NCBI RefSeq assembly: GCF_004212635.1
Contig: NZ_PSRT01000040.1
Location: 1 to 63,174, forward strand
Source of the DNA: Bradyrhizobium genosp. SA-3
GTDB taxonomy: Bacteria > Pseudomonadota > Alphaproteobacteria > Rhizobiales > Xanthobacteraceae
DNA length: 63,174 nucleotides
Reading direction: 5' to 3'
Part shown: piece by piece, positions 8,553 to 17,730 of the stretch
How the letters are laid out: each line of letters begins with the position of its first letter
How positions within the stretch are numbered: the first letter of the stretch is position 1
Notes under the pieces: generated by a model
Database searches by the model: none
What the model was told of the DNA's origin: nothing
Seen by the model: the letters and a program-made list of their open reading frames with translations, nothing else
Position numbers and translations under genes: made by a program

Positions 8553-9560
8553 ATGGTGTCGTTTGCAAAACTCGTTCGGGCGGCTGTCGGGGCCGGTGCT
8601 TTACTCCTCCTCATCGTGGCAGCTCCGGTACCGGTAGGCGCCCAGCAGGTCAATCCGACCGCGAGCTCGGTCAAGGAGCAGCAGCTCTTGCAGGAGCTGA
8701 ACCGGATCCAGGGTCGCGTCAGCATCCCTGATCAGAGGTCCGGCGTTCTCGAGCAGCCGCAGGGGCGGGAATGGCGCGAGTTCCACAATGTCACGCTGCG
8801 CTGGATCGGCGGCATCGCGATCATCGGTATGCTGGCAGTGCTCGTGATCTTCTATCTCACCCGCGGCATGGTGCGCCTCGAAAGCGGACGGTCCGGCCGC
8901 ACCATCGTGCGCTTCAACATCTATGAGCGTTTCGTGCATTGGATGACTGCCACGTGCTTCATCATTCTGGCGATCTCCGGACTGAACATCACCTTTGGGC
9001 GACCGCTGCTATTGCCGCTGATCGGCTTCGAGGCCTTCTCCGAATGGTCGCAATGGGCAAAGTACGCCCACAACTATCTGAGCTTCCCGTTCACCATTGG
9101 GGTCGTTCTGATCCTTTTGATGTGGATCGGCGGCAATATTCCGAACAAGGTGGACGTCGCGTGGATGAAGCGAGGCGGCGGCATCGTCGGGCATGATCAT
9201 CCGCCGGCCTACCGATTCAACGCCGGCCAGAAGGCGATCTACTGGATCGTCGTGATCGGCGGCGGTCTCGTCGCTGCGAGCGGCTATGTCCTCATGTTCC
9301 CGTTCTACACGACGGGGATTGAAGGCATGCAGCTGGCCCAGATCGTCCACTCCATCGTGGCTGTGCTGTTCGTCGCGGCGATGATTGCGCACATCTATAT
9401 TGGTACGATCGGCATGGAAGGTGCGTTCGAGGCCATGGGCTCGGGCGACGTCGACGTCAATTGGGCCCGCGAGCACCACAGCCTCTGGCTCGACGAGCAG
9501 ACGGCGCGAACGGGTCCGAACGACGGACAGCCTCAACGCGCGACCGCGGCGGCCGAGTAA
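8553..9560 (+). CDS. fdhC: formate dehydrogenase gamma subunit, cytochrome b556
   Basis: A 335-residue membrane subunit. It has an N-terminal signal or first helix (LVRAAVGAGALLLLIV), a periplasmic segment and then four more helices. Haem-ligand histidines are in NIYERFVHWMTATCF, KYAHNYLSFP, AQIVHSIVAVLF and AHIYIGTIGM. GHDHPPAYRFNAGQKAIYW is a family signature. It delivers electrons from the beta subunit to the quinone pool. ATG 8553 follows GAGGAGGAG. An upstream in-frame start at 8475 overlaps fdhB and is rejected. Confidence 0.93.
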   Translation: MVSFAKLVRAAVGAGALLLLIVAAPVPVGAQQVNPTASSVKEQQLLQELNRIQGRVSIPDQRSGVLEQPQGREWREFHNVTLRWIGGIAIIGMLAVLVIFYLTRGMVRLESGRSGRTIVRFNIYERFVHWMTATCFIILAISGLNITFGRPLLLPLIGFEAFSEWSQWAKYAHNYLSFPFTIGVVLILLMWIGGNIPNKVDVAWMKRGGGIVGHDHPPAYRFNAGQKAIYWIVVIGGGLVAASGYVLMFPFYTTGIEGMQLAQIVHSIVAVLFVAAMIAHIYIGTIGMEGAFEAMGSGDVDVNWAREHHSLWLDEQTARTGPNDGQPQRATAAAE

Positions 9561-9589
9561 GGCGGACAGCCTGAAAGCGGAGATGCGCT

Positions 9590-9793
9590 CTACTGTGCCG
9601 GCTCTCTCGCAAACACGACAGAGCGGTCCTGTATCTCCAGCTCGGGCAGCTTGCTGGCCTGACCGGTCTGCAGTTCCTTGATGGATGGCATGCTGCTCTG
9701 ACCGATATGGAGCAGTACGTGCGATCTGAGCACGCTGCTGGCGGCACCGGCGAGAAGCAAGGCTGCGATGAGCGAGGGCATGAGACGTTTCAT
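9590..9793 (-). CDS. small secreted protein of unknown function
   Basis: A 67-residue protein, MKRLMPSLIAALLLAGAASS, with a clear Sec-type signal or anchor and a short tail (ELQTGQASKLPELEIQDRSV). The start at 9793 is set by a GGAG ribosome site 6 bases upstream on the reverse strand; the longer open frame back to 9967 has no such support. It is convergent with fdhC. Not recognised; a conserved rhizobial orphan is possible. Confidence 0.55.
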   Translation of the reverse strand: MKRLMPSLIAALLLAGAASSVLRSHVLLHIGQSSMPSIKELQTGQASKLPELEIQDRSVVFAREPAQ

Positions 9794-9994
9794 GCGCATC
9801 TCCGTCTGCCATTCCATCCGACACGAGAGGTACACCTGGATTGTCCTGCGCGGTGTGAGCCACTTCACAGCCAGCGGTTCCACAGTCGTCGGCTTGGCCC
9901 GCGCAGCGAGGCCCGCGCGGGTAGGAGCCCGCAGAGTGGCCGATACCGCGCGAAGCTTCGCGAGCAAGTTACGGAATTGTTCCGTTTCAGCCGG
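9794..9994. other. intergenic region without a visible gene
   Basis: About 200 bp separates the small secreted protein from the end of the aldolase gene. It presumably carries the promoter of the small gene. No strong terminator or regulatory palindrome was seen. Confidence 0.4.
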
Positions 9995-11026
9995 TCAGCG
10001 ATTTGCGGTCAGTTGCTGACGGTATCGCTCGGCATCCCAATTCAGCAGCGCGCACTCATTCTCCCGCGTCAGATAGCGAACCTGCGCGGTCAGAGGTAAA
10101 CGGCCCGTCACCAGGGCGAGACAGCTCAGCATCGCCTCGGCGCCGTCGCTCGCGTCCTTGCGAACGATGCAACCGAGACCCGGTACGAGCAGCGCGACCG
10201 GCTGCGGCATCCCGTCCGCCTGCATCCGCGATGCCTCGGCGCGAAGATCCTGGCCTTGGTCCAGAACGGGTAAGCCCGGACCGAGGAAGACCACATGATC
10301 CGGATAGAGCGAACCGTTGATCGCAATGGCGCGGCTGTAAGAGTCGATTGCGATGCTATGGGATCGCGGATCCTTTGGCAGCCGATACCCTGTGCCGCCA
10401 CAGATGGAACGAAGCGCGTCTTCATCTGCGCCAATTGCGGAGCGCGGCGCAAGCGCGAGGCGGCTCTCGACCTCGTCGACCAGCGCCTCTGCGCCGGCAC
10501 AGGTCTTGGCGCCGACCACCAGGCCATGATTGCCGAGGACCAGTACATCTACTCTGTCCTGCGTCAGCGCATGGTCTACGGCCTTGGCCAGTGGCAGTCC
10601 GGGATGATGATAATCGAGCCAGCGCCAGGCCAGTCCATCCAGTCGCTCGGCGAACTCGGCGCGCGCATCGGTCCGCACCGCCCAGGCGATGGTGTTGACC
10701 GAATGGACGTGCAGCACGACCGGATGCGGCATGAGCGCATGGAGGGAGGTCTCGATCGAGGCGCGCAAGGCCGTGCCGGCGCCAGGCGCGAGGGGCACCC
10801 GTTCGTCGCCTTGCGACAGCGCCGCGCGTGCCGCACCGAGCGAGACGGGCACGAAGATGTCCTTGTGCTCGGCATCCGCAAGCCAGGTGCCGGAGGCCTT
10901 TACCCACAGCAGGTCGTCATGCTTGATCGACGAGTTGCCGCCGGCGCCCTGGACCAGGAGGATGTTGCGGCCGACGCGCGCCGACATGCGGCGAAGCTCA
11001 TGGAGCAGGGCAGGTTGCTGTTGCAT
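9995..11026 (-). CDS. class II aldolase/adducin family protein
   Basis: A 343-residue protein, longer than the usual 220-residue FucA type. The first half has the GAGGNSSIKHDDLLWVKASG phosphate-binding block, the zinc-binding HPVVLHVHSVNTIAWAV, and NHGLVVGAKT. A C-terminal extension of about 130 residues resembles the short-chain-dehydrogenase-linked or rhamnulose-1-phosphate-aldolase-like class. ATG 11026 follows GAGAGG. It is the last gene of a leftward operon with a HAD phosphatase and an FGGY kinase, which suggests cleavage of a phosphorylated sugar or polyol made by that kinase. The substrate is not visible. Confidence 0.8.
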   Translation of the reverse strand: MQQQPALLHELRRMSARVGRNILLVQGAGGNSSIKHDDLLWVKASGTWLADAEHKDIFVPVSLGAARAALSQGDERVPLAPGAGTALRASIETSLHALMPHPVVLHVHSVNTIAWAVRTDARAEFAERLDGLAWRWLDYHHPGLPLAKAVDHALTQDRVDVLVLGNHGLVVGAKTCAGAEALVDEVESRLALAPRSAIGADEDALRSICGGTGYRLPKDPRSHSIAIDSYSRAIAINGSLYPDHVVFLGPGLPVLDQGQDLRAEASRMQADGMPQPVALLVPGLGCIVRKDASDGAEAMLSCLALVTGRLPLTAQVRYLTRENECALLNWDAERYRQQLTANR

Positions 11027-11036
11027 CGCGCGCCTC

Positions 11037-11891
11037 TCACCAGGCCAGATGGTCCATCGTCCAGTGCGGCATCCGCGCATCCGCTCCGGGCGGTTGTCGT
11101 ACCAATTCACCCGGCGTCTGATCGCGGTGCACGCCGGACCTAAGCAGCAGTGTCAGCATGCCGGCGCGGCGGGCGCCGGCGACATCGTGGTCGAGGCTGT
11201 CACCGATCATCAGCACGCGCGCCGGATTCGGTTGGCCCAACCGTTCGAGCGCTGCCGCAAAGATCGGCGCGTGCGGCTTGCCGACATAGGTCACACGGCC
11301 GCCCAGCGTCTCGTAGAAGCGTGCCAATGCGCCGGGCGCGGGGATCAATCCGGTGGTGCCGAACATTGCGAGGTCGGGATTGGCGCACAGCATCGGCAAG
11401 CCGCATGCAGCGGCTTCAGTCAGGCATGCGCGCCAGTGTTCGGGCTCGGCGACGGCGTCGTCGAGACCTGCGAGCAGAATGAAGTCGGCCTTGCCAACGT
11501 CTGCGACGAGATTGAGGTCGAGTCCATCGACGATCGCATGATCGCCGCCGCGAGCAATCAGGAGGCAGGTGCGGCCAAACGCGATGAAGGGCTGCTGCGC
11601 ACGCGCCTTCAGGCCGTGCCAGGTGACCTCACCGGACGTCAGGATGCCGTCATAGGCGTCCGCTGGAAGGCCGAGCGAGGCAAGCCGTGCGGCGTTGCTG
11701 CTCGCGCGCTTGCCGGAGTTCGACAGCACAAGCACGCGCTTGCCAACCTTGCGTAGACGCGCAACGCAGTCGCGCGCCAGGGGAAAGACGGCCTGGCCTT
11801 CGTGCAGCGTGCCCCATTGATCGAGCAGCACGTGATCGAAGCGGTCAGCGATCCTGTGGAGACCTTCGATTTCGATGAGATCGGCGATCAT
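11037..11891 (-). CDS. HAD superfamily class IIA hydrolase
   Basis: A 284-residue HAD phosphatase. Motif I is LLDQWGTLHEG with nucleophile Asp24. The second Asp is replaced by Trp26, as in the TIGR01459-type subgroup (from memory), so catalysis may differ from NagD. Motif II is VLVLSNSGKR, and motifs III/IV read YVGKPHAPIF and VLMIGDSLDHDVAGA. It probably removes phosphate from a small sugar phosphate. Its start overlaps the kinase stop by 4 bp, and the aldolase begins 10 bp after its end, so the three genes form one operon. Confidence 0.85.
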   Translation of the reverse strand: MIADLIEIEGLHRIADRFDHVLLDQWGTLHEGQAVFPLARDCVARLRKVGKRVLVLSNSGKRASSNAARLASLGLPADAYDGILTSGEVTWHGLKARAQQPFIAFGRTCLLIARGGDHAIVDGLDLNLVADVGKADFILLAGLDDAVAEPEHWRACLTEAAACGLPMLCANPDLAMFGTTGLIPAPGALARFYETLGGRVTYVGKPHAPIFAAALERLGQPNPARVLMIGDSLDHDVAGARRAGMLTLLLRSGVHRDQTPGELVRQPPGADARMPHWTMDHLAW

Positions 11892-13168
11892 GGCGGGCCG
11901 CCTCGCAGTGCCAATAGCGCCGCGCCGTAACTTGCCTCCGTCTCTTCGGCAACGCTCACGGGAACGCCAAGAGCGCGGCGTCTGATCTCGGTCCAGGCCG
12001 CGTTCTTCGCCCCGCCGCCGATGCTGATGACGCGTCGCAGCTTTGGCGCTCCGAGCTCGGCCAGGCGCCGATAGGCGAGCGCTTCGATCCCCGCGATGCC
12101 TTCGAGCAGCGCCTGGAAGAAGCGATGGTCGTCCGCTGGGCGCGGTGCGACCCTTGCTGGCAACGCTGGATCGGCGATTGGAAAGCGCTCGCCGGGCTTG
12201 GGCAGTGGGTAGTAGTCGAGCCCGGTCGGCGTCTCCGGCTGCAATTGCGGTGTCAATCGGTCCATATCGGCGGCGGTGAAATGCGCGAGCAGTGCTCCGC
12301 CGCCGGAATTGGAGGCGCCGCCTGCGAGCCAGCGCTCGCCAAGCCGGTGCGAGTAGACGCCCTGATGGGCGGCGAAGATCGGCCGTGTCGCCAGCAGCTT
12401 CACGACCAGCGTCGTTCCGAGTGAGGTTACTGCATCGCCGGGCGTATCGGCGTGGGTCGCAATGAAAGCGGCGACACCATCGGTGGTGCCGGCCGCGATG
12501 CGCACTGCCGATGACAGGCCCAGCGTGGCTGCGATTTCGGGATCAATATCCGCAAAGGGGGTTCCCGGTACCAGCACCTTCGGCAGCAGTTCGCGGGATA
12601 CGCCGAGCTCGTCGAGCCAGGCCGGCCAGGTGCGTGTCACGGGATCGTAGCCGAGCTTCAGGACGTTGTTCTCATCGCTGATGCCGTGACGTCCGACGAG
12701 CCGCCCTGCGATCCAATCGGCCTGATGCACGGCAAAACGCGCCTGGCCCGCTTCCGCGCGATCCAACAGATACAGCAGCTTCGCCAACGCGCTGCTCGCG
12801 CCGTGCGCACCGCTGTCCGAGGGGGCCACGGCCGCAATGCGGGCAGCCTCCGCTGCTGCGCGCGCATCGTTGTACATCAGCCCCGGCGTGCAGGGCCGAC
12901 CCGCTGCGTCGATCATCAGGAGCGTGCCTGACGTGCCATCGACGCTGACGCGCTCGACGGTCTGGAGATCGATCGTGCGGCCGAGCTTGCGGATCGCGAC
13001 AGCCGTCGCATCCCACCAGAGTTCCGGATCCTGATCGATCGCATTGCCGTTCTGTCGTGGCGGGGGAAGAGGCGCCGATTCCATTCCGAGCTTGGCGCCG
13101 CGCGCATCGACGGCGCAAGCGCGAACGCCGCCGGTTCCGACGTCGATGCCGAGGAACACGCCTGCCAT
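11888..13168 (-). CDS. FGGY-family carbohydrate kinase
   Basis: A 426-residue sugar kinase. FLGIDVGTGGVRACAVDARG is the N-terminal phosphate-binding loop, VDGTSGTLLMIDAAG the substrate lobe, and VISIGGGAKNAAWTEIRRRA the ATP-binding C-terminal motif. It is shorter than xylulokinase (about 480) and closest in feel to erythritol/ribulose/xylulose-type kinases; the exact sugar is not assigned. ATG 13168 is chosen because GGGAGG lies 5 bases upstream; the open frame extends to 13273 without support. It is the first gene of the leftward operon and divergent from a SorC regulator that probably controls it. Confidence 0.85.
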   Translation of the reverse strand: MAGVFLGIDVGTGGVRACAVDARGAKLGMESAPLPPPRQNGNAIDQDPELWWDATAVAIRKLGRTIDLQTVERVSVDGTSGTLLMIDAAGRPCTPGLMYNDARAAAEAARIAAVAPSDSGAHGASSALAKLLYLLDRAEAGQARFAVHQADWIAGRLVGRHGISDENNVLKLGYDPVTRTWPAWLDELGVSRELLPKVLVPGTPFADIDPEIAATLGLSSAVRIAAGTTDGVAAFIATHADTPGDAVTSLGTTLVVKLLATRPIFAAHQGVYSHRLGERWLAGGASNSGGGALLAHFTAADMDRLTPQLQPETPTGLDYYPLPKPGERFPIADPALPARVAPRPADDHRFFQALLEGIAGIEALAYRRLAELGAPKLRRVISIGGGAKNAAWTEIRRRALGVPVSVAEETEASYGAALLALRGGPP

Positions 13169-13260
13169 TCGACCTCCCAGCGTGATGGCAACCATTGCTG
13201 ATAGCGCAACTAGATTGCACCGCAGCACGTTTGGGGGATTGACGTTCCAATCCGCCTCTG

Positions 13261-13293
13261 CAATTTTTTGCAAGACGTGAAGAAAATTGCAAG
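13261..13293. promoter_or_regulatory. candidate operator for the SorC-type regulator
   Basis: Two overlapping symmetries lie in the divergent gap between the kinase and regulator genes. One is the inverted repeat CAATTTT (13261-13267) / AAAATTG (13283-13289). The other is a direct repeat TTGCAAG (13268-13274 and 13287-13293), 19 bp apart. SorC-family proteins are tetramers that commonly bind such spaced repeats, so this is the best operator candidate for both transcription units. Confidence 0.5.
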
Positions 13294-13334
13294 CGGGCTT
13301 TTCCGGCGTGGCGATACCTTCCGACAGGCTGCCG

Positions 13335-14333
13335 ATGGTTGACGGTGAGGCGTCGCTCGCAACGCGGGCGGCGTGGCTCTATTTCGCCGCCGGGCTGACC
13401 CAGTCCGAGGTCGCCGATCGCCTCAACATCCAGAGCACCAAGGCGCATCGGCTGATCGCGCGCGCGAGCCGCGAGGGCATGATCCGCGTCTTCGTCGAGG
13501 GGCCCGTGGCCGAATGCGTCGCGCTGGAGAACACATTGGCCGAGCGCTACGGTCTTTCTTTCTGCCGCGTCGCGCCGGATCTCGGCGAGGGCGACCTGCC
13601 GCTGAAAGCGCTGGCGCTCGAAGGCGCGAGCTTCCTGCGGCAGGTCCTGGAGCGCGGCGAGGACAAGATCATCGGCGTCGGTCACGGCCGCACGCTCGCC
13701 GCGGTCGTCGAGCAGTTGCCGCAGACGCCGGCGCGGGACGTGCAGTTCGTCTCCTTGCTCGGCGGATTGACGCGGAAATTCGCCGCAAATCCGTTCGACG
13801 TGATTCATCGGCTGGCGGAGCGTACCGGGGCGGAGGCTTATCTTCTGCCGGTGCCGGTGTTCGCCAATTCGGTCGCCGATCGTGCCGTGTTGATGAAGCA
13901 ATATGGCATCGCGGACGTGTTCGCGCTCGCGCGCAAGGCCTCGCTCCTGTTCGTCGGCATCGGACAAATCCATGCCGAAGGCTTCCTGGTTTCGAGCGGC
14001 ATGATCAGGCCGGACGAGGTCGTCGAATTGAAGCGTGCCGGCGCTTGCGCCGACCTGCTTGGACATTTTTTCAACGCCGATGGCGAAGTGCTCGACATCG
14101 ACCTGTCGGCGCGCGCGACCTCGATGGAGGCGGCAGACCTCAGGAAGCATCGCATCGTCGCCATCGGCGGCGGGCTGGCCAAGGTCACGGCACTGCGCGC
14201 GGTGCTGCGCAGCCGTCTCCTGCACGGTCTCATCATCGACGAGGCAACCGCTCAGGCCCTCGCGACGGAAAAGCCGGAGGCAACATCCGGCAAGACTACC
14301 AAGACCAGGAATAAAGGTCGGAAGGGAAAGTAA
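13335..14333 (+). CDS. SorC/DeoR-type sugar-binding transcriptional regulator
   Basis: About 332 residues. A helix-turn-helix at residues 21-43 (LTQSEVADRLNIQSTKAHRL) is followed by the SorC phosphosugar-binding domain with GVGHGRTLAAVVEQL, VSLLGGLTRKFAANPF and IVAIGGGLAKVTALRAVL. The C-terminus is lysine-rich. The frame opens earlier at a TTG (13287), but that TTG lies inside the operator-like repeats; ATG 13335 has AGG seven bases upstream and is preferred. It stands between a divergent kinase operon and a codirectional ABC transporter operon, so both are plausible targets. The effector is probably a phosphorylated polyol or tetrose/pentose. Confidence 0.87.
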   Translation: MVDGEASLATRAAWLYFAAGLTQSEVADRLNIQSTKAHRLIARASREGMIRVFVEGPVAECVALENTLAERYGLSFCRVAPDLGEGDLPLKALALEGASFLRQVLERGEDKIIGVGHGRTLAAVVEQLPQTPARDVQFVSLLGGLTRKFAANPFDVIHRLAERTGAEAYLLPVPVFANSVADRAVLMKQYGIADVFALARKASLLFVGIGQIHAEGFLVSSGMIRPDEVVELKRAGACADLLGHFFNADGEVLDIDLSARATSMEAADLRKHRIVAIGGGLAKVTALRAVLRSRLLHGLIIDEATAQALATEKPEATSGKTTKTRNKGRKGK

Positions 14334-14356
14334 ACGCTCATAACGGGAGGTTGCTC

Positions 14357-15796
14357 ATGTACGATCGCGAGAAGAATCTATTCGATTCCTACGCCGCCAA
14401 GCGCATCAGCCGGCGTGATCTGCTGGATGGTGCCGCAAAGCTCGGCATCGCCGGCGTTGCCGCCAACTCCGCCTACGTCGCCGCGATGTCGCGGGCAATG
14501 GCGGCGGACTTCAACTGGAAGGCCTATAGCGGCAAGACCATCAAGCTGCTGTTGAACAAGCACCCCTACGTCGATGCGATGATTGGCGATATCGAAGCCT
14601 TCAAGTCGCTTACGGGGATGAACGTCGCCTACGATATCTTCCCGGAGGATGTCTATTTCGACAAGGTCACCGCGGCGCTGTCCTCGAAATCGGACCAGTA
14701 CGACGCCTTCATGACCGGCGCCTACATGACCTGGACCTACGGTCCTGCCGGCTGGATCGAGGATCTCAACGCCTACATCAAGGATCCCGCGAAGACCAAC
14801 CCGGCCTTTGCTTGGGATGATGTGCTACCCGGCCTTCGTTCCTCGACGGCGTGGGACGGCGTTGCCGGCTCCGAGCTCGGCTCGGGCAAGGCCAAGCAAT
14901 GGTGCATTCCCTGGGGTTATGAGCTCAACAACATCACCTACAACCGCAACATCTTCGACAAAGTTGGTGTCAAGCCGCCGAAGAATCTCGACGAGATGCT
15001 CGATGTCGCCGCCAAGATCACGAAGGATGCGGGCGGGCCTTATGGCGTCGGCGTCCGTGGCTCACGCTCCTGGGCCACGATCCATCCCGGATTCCTGTCG
15101 GCCTACTCGAATTTCGGCCAGAAGGATTTCGTGATGGAAGGCGGCAAGCTGAAGGCCGCCATGAACACCAAGGCCTCCAAGGAGTTCCACGAGAAATGGG
15201 TCAAGATGATCCAGACCTCGGGCCCGAAGAACTGGTCGACCTACACCTGGTACCAGGTCGGCACGGACCTTGGCGCCGGCGCCTCCGGCATGATCTTCGA
15301 TGCCGACATTCTCGGCTACTTTATGAACGGCGGCGAGAACAAGGAGAGGGGTCATCTCGGCTACGCGCCGTTCGCGGCAAACTCGGCCGCCAAGGCGCCG
15401 ACGCCCAACGTCTGGATCTGGTCGCTCGCGCTCTCCAGCTTCTCCAAGCAGAAGGACGCGGCCTGGCTATTCATGCAATGGGCAGCCTCGACCGAGCACG
15501 ATCTGTTCGGAGCCCGCAAGATGGATTTCGTCAATCCGGTGCGCGCGTCGGTGTGGAAGGACAGCGAATTCCGCGACCGCATCGCGAAGTCCTATCCGGG
15601 CTATCTCGAGCAGCATGATCTGTCCTCGCCGGGCGCTAAGATCTACTTCACGGCCCAGCCCCTGTTCTTCGACTTGACGACGGAATGGGCCGCCTCGCTT
15701 CAGAAGATGGTGGCAAAGGAGGTCAGCGTAGACGAGGGGCTCGATAAACTCGCCGACAGCATCAATCGTCAGCTCAAGCAGGCAGGCCTTGGCTGA
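14357..15796 (+). CDS. ABC transporter sugar/polyol-binding protein, Tat signal
   Basis: A 479-residue periplasmic solute-binding protein. RISRRDLLDGAAKLG at residues 16-30 is a twin-arginine signal, unusual for sugar-binding proteins and suggesting folded export. The mature part follows the family-1 sugar-binding fold: AYDIFPEDVYFDKVTAALSS, WCIPWGYELNNITYNRNIFD and GMIFDADILGYFMNGG. ATG 14357 follows GGGAGG. It heads a transporter operon with two permeases and two ATPases. From gene order and the paired ATPases it resembles rhizobial glycerol/polyol importers. Confidence 0.88.
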   Translation: MYDREKNLFDSYAAKRISRRDLLDGAAKLGIAGVAANSAYVAAMSRAMAADFNWKAYSGKTIKLLLNKHPYVDAMIGDIEAFKSLTGMNVAYDIFPEDVYFDKVTAALSSKSDQYDAFMTGAYMTWTYGPAGWIEDLNAYIKDPAKTNPAFAWDDVLPGLRSSTAWDGVAGSELGSGKAKQWCIPWGYELNNITYNRNIFDKVGVKPPKNLDEMLDVAAKITKDAGGPYGVGVRGSRSWATIHPGFLSAYSNFGQKDFVMEGGKLKAAMNTKASKEFHEKWVKMIQTSGPKNWSTYTWYQVGTDLGAGASGMIFDADILGYFMNGGENKERGHLGYAPFAANSAAKAPTPNVWIWSLALSSFSKQKDAAWLFMQWAASTEHDLFGARKMDFVNPVRASVWKDSEFRDRIAKSYPGYLEQHDLSSPGAKIYFTAQPLFFDLTTEWAASLQKMVAKEVSVDEGLDKLADSINRQLKQAGLG

Positions 15797-15846
15797 CTTT
15801 GCCGCTATCGACGCCTCGCGTGGTGCCCGATTCCTCCGCGCCACGC

Positions 15847-15893
15847 CAACCCGCCGGTTCGGAACGCCCATCGGATCCGGGCCGGCGGTGTTG
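15847..15893. repeat. intercistronic hairpin after the binding-protein gene
   Basis: CAACCCGCCGG (15847-15857) pairs with CCGGCGGTGTTG (15882-15893), an 11-bp stem with one bulged base around a 24-base loop. There is no T tract, so it is more likely an mRNA-stabilising or attenuating stem between the highly expressed binding protein and the permeases than a terminator. Confidence 0.5.
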
Positions 15894-15919
15894 AAGCCAA
15901 TGCGTGATCCGGTATCGTC

Positions 15920-16852
15920 ATGAGCATGGTCCAGCTGTCCCAGACGAATGTGCTACCGCGCCGCGCCACGAGGCTGCGCGGGCGGATGCTGCCCTATGTG
16001 CTGAGCCTGCCGGCTCTGCTCGTTTGCATCGCCATCCTGGTTCCCTTCGTGACGGCGGCAGTTTACTCGCTCCAGCGCTACCGGCTGAACCTGCCATATC
16101 TGCGCGGTTTCATTGGGATCGACAATTACATCGATTTTCTCTCCGACCCCGCCTTCTGGAACACGCTTCGCATCTCGCTCACCTATACCGCGTTGACGGT
16201 CGTGCTTGAACTGCTGCTCGGCCTCGGCATCGCCTTGTTGTTGCGGCGTCCCACACGCTTCCATAACGCAGTGTCGATCGTCCTGCTGTTGCCGCTGATG
16301 ACGGCGCCCGCGATCGCCGCGTTGATGTGGAAGCTCATGACCAACCCGAGCTTCGGTATCCTGTCTTACCTCGTGAGTCTGTTCGGCGTGCATGATTTCA
16401 AATGGGCATCCGATCCCTCGAGTGCATTGTTCACGGTGGTGCTGGTGGATGTCTGGGTCTATACGCCCTTCATCATGATCCTGCTCCTGGCGGGCCTGCG
16501 CTCGTTGCCGCGGCAGCCGTTCGAAGCCGCGGCGCTGGACGGCGTGCCGGCAAGCTTTGTCTTCTTCCGCATCACGCTGCCGATGCTTGCGCCCTACATC
16601 ATCACCGCCTCGCTGTTTCGCCTGCTGGATTCGATCCAGCAGTTCGACATCGTCTATGCGATGACGCAAGGCGGCCCCGGTGATCGGCTGATGGTGTTCC
16701 AGGTCCAGGCCTATCTCGAATTCTTTCAATATACCAATGTCGGACGTTCGGCGGCGTTGCTGATGATCCTGTGGCTGATCACCAATCTCCTTTCGAACAT
16801 CTTCATCAGGAACTGGCTGCGGCTGCGGGCGCGCGCCCACGGCCACGCGTGA
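15920..16852 (+). CDS. ABC transporter permease, MalF type
   Basis: A 310-residue inner-membrane permease with six predicted helices, beginning after a basic cytoplasmic start (RRATRLRGRMLPY). The coupling motif is EAAALDGVPASFVFFRITLP, the EAA loop that docks on the ATPase. QGGPGDRLMVFQVQAYLEFF is also typical of family-1 sugar permeases. ATG 15920 is used; another ATG follows at 15926. It forms the translocation pore with the next permease. Confidence 0.9.
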   Translation: MSMVQLSQTNVLPRRATRLRGRMLPYVLSLPALLVCIAILVPFVTAAVYSLQRYRLNLPYLRGFIGIDNYIDFLSDPAFWNTLRISLTYTALTVVLELLLGLGIALLLRRPTRFHNAVSIVLLLPLMTAPAIAALMWKLMTNPSFGILSYLVSLFGVHDFKWASDPSSALFTVVLVDVWVYTPFIMILLLAGLRSLPRQPFEAAALDGVPASFVFFRITLPMLAPYIITASLFRLLDSIQQFDIVYAMTQGGPGDRLMVFQVQAYLEFFQYTNVGRSAALLMILWLITNLLSNIFIRNWLRLRARAHGHA

Positions 16853-16868
16853 GGGCGGGGAGGCGGCA

Positions 16869-17726
16869 ATGGATCATTCCAGTCTCGCAGGTCGCATCTT
16901 CCGCGGCGTCGCGCTCGCGCTTGTGCTCGTCTTCTTCATGTTTCCGATCGTCTGGATCTTCCTGATGTCGTTCCAGACCAATGAGCAGATCCTGCGGATT
17001 CCGCCGCGCATCCTCTTCGAGCCGACGCTCGCCAATTACCGGGCGCTGATTTCAGGACAGCTCCGGACCGCCGCCGGAAATCTCGAAATATCGTTCATGC
17101 GCAACCTCGTGAACAGTTTCGCGCTATCGAGCGCAGCCGTGGTCCTTGCCTTGCTGCTTGGCGTGCCCGCGGCCTACGCCTTTGCGCGGTTCAAGTTTCG
17201 GCTCGGTGAAACCATCGCGTTTACGCTGTTGTCGTTTCGCTTCGCCCCGCCGCTGCTGGTGCTGCTGCCATTGTCGCTCTACTACCAGCAGCTCGGCCTC
17301 AACGACACCTATTTCGGCATCGTCTGGGTCTATCAGCTCATCGCGCTGCCGCTGATCCTGTGGATCGTGCGCGGCTACTTCGAGGACATCAGCCCGGACA
17401 TCGAGCACGCCTATCGTCTCGCCGGTCATACATGGCGCGAGGCGTTCACACGGATCGCGGTGCCGCTCGCCGGGCCCGGCATCGCGGCGGCCGGTCTGCT
17501 CTCCTTCATCTTCTGCTGGAACAATTTCGTGTTCGCGCTGATCCTGGCCTCGGCCGACAAGCAGCCGGTGACCGTCGGTGCGCTGGCTTTCGTCACCGCG
17601 TCCGGCATTCAGTACGGCCAGATCGCAGCCGCGATCGTGCTCTCCGTCACGCCGACCCTGCTGCTCGCGCTCTATGCGCAGCGCTATCTTGTGGAAGGCT
17701 TGTCGCTCGGTGCGGTGAAAGGCTGA
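16869..17726 (+). CDS. ABC transporter permease, MalG type
   Basis: A 285-residue permease with six membrane segments. RIFRGVALALVLVFFMFPIV starts the first helix. The loop EHAYRLAGHTWREAFTRIAV is the EAA motif, in which AA is replaced by HA/YR, and AGPGIAAAGLLSFIFCWNNF follows. It partners the preceding MalF-like protein and starts 16 bp after it; the first ATPase begins 4 bp downstream. Confidence 0.9.
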   Translation: MDHSSLAGRIFRGVALALVLVFFMFPIVWIFLMSFQTNEQILRIPPRILFEPTLANYRALISGQLRTAAGNLEISFMRNLVNSFALSSAAVVLALLLGVPAAYAFARFKFRLGETIAFTLLSFRFAPPLLVLLPLSLYYQQLGLNDTYFGIVWVYQLIALPLILWIVRGYFEDISPDIEHAYRLAGHTWREAFTRIAVPLAGPGIAAAGLLSFIFCWNNFVFALILASADKQPVTVGALAFVTASGIQYGQIAAAIVLSVTPTLLLALYAQRYLVEGLSLGAVKG

Positions 17727-17730
17727 GGCC

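Noticed and set aside
12672..14225. 517-residue reverse-strand open frame
   Set aside because: It is opposite the SorC regulator and runs through the divergent promoter and in the wrong frame of the kinase gene.
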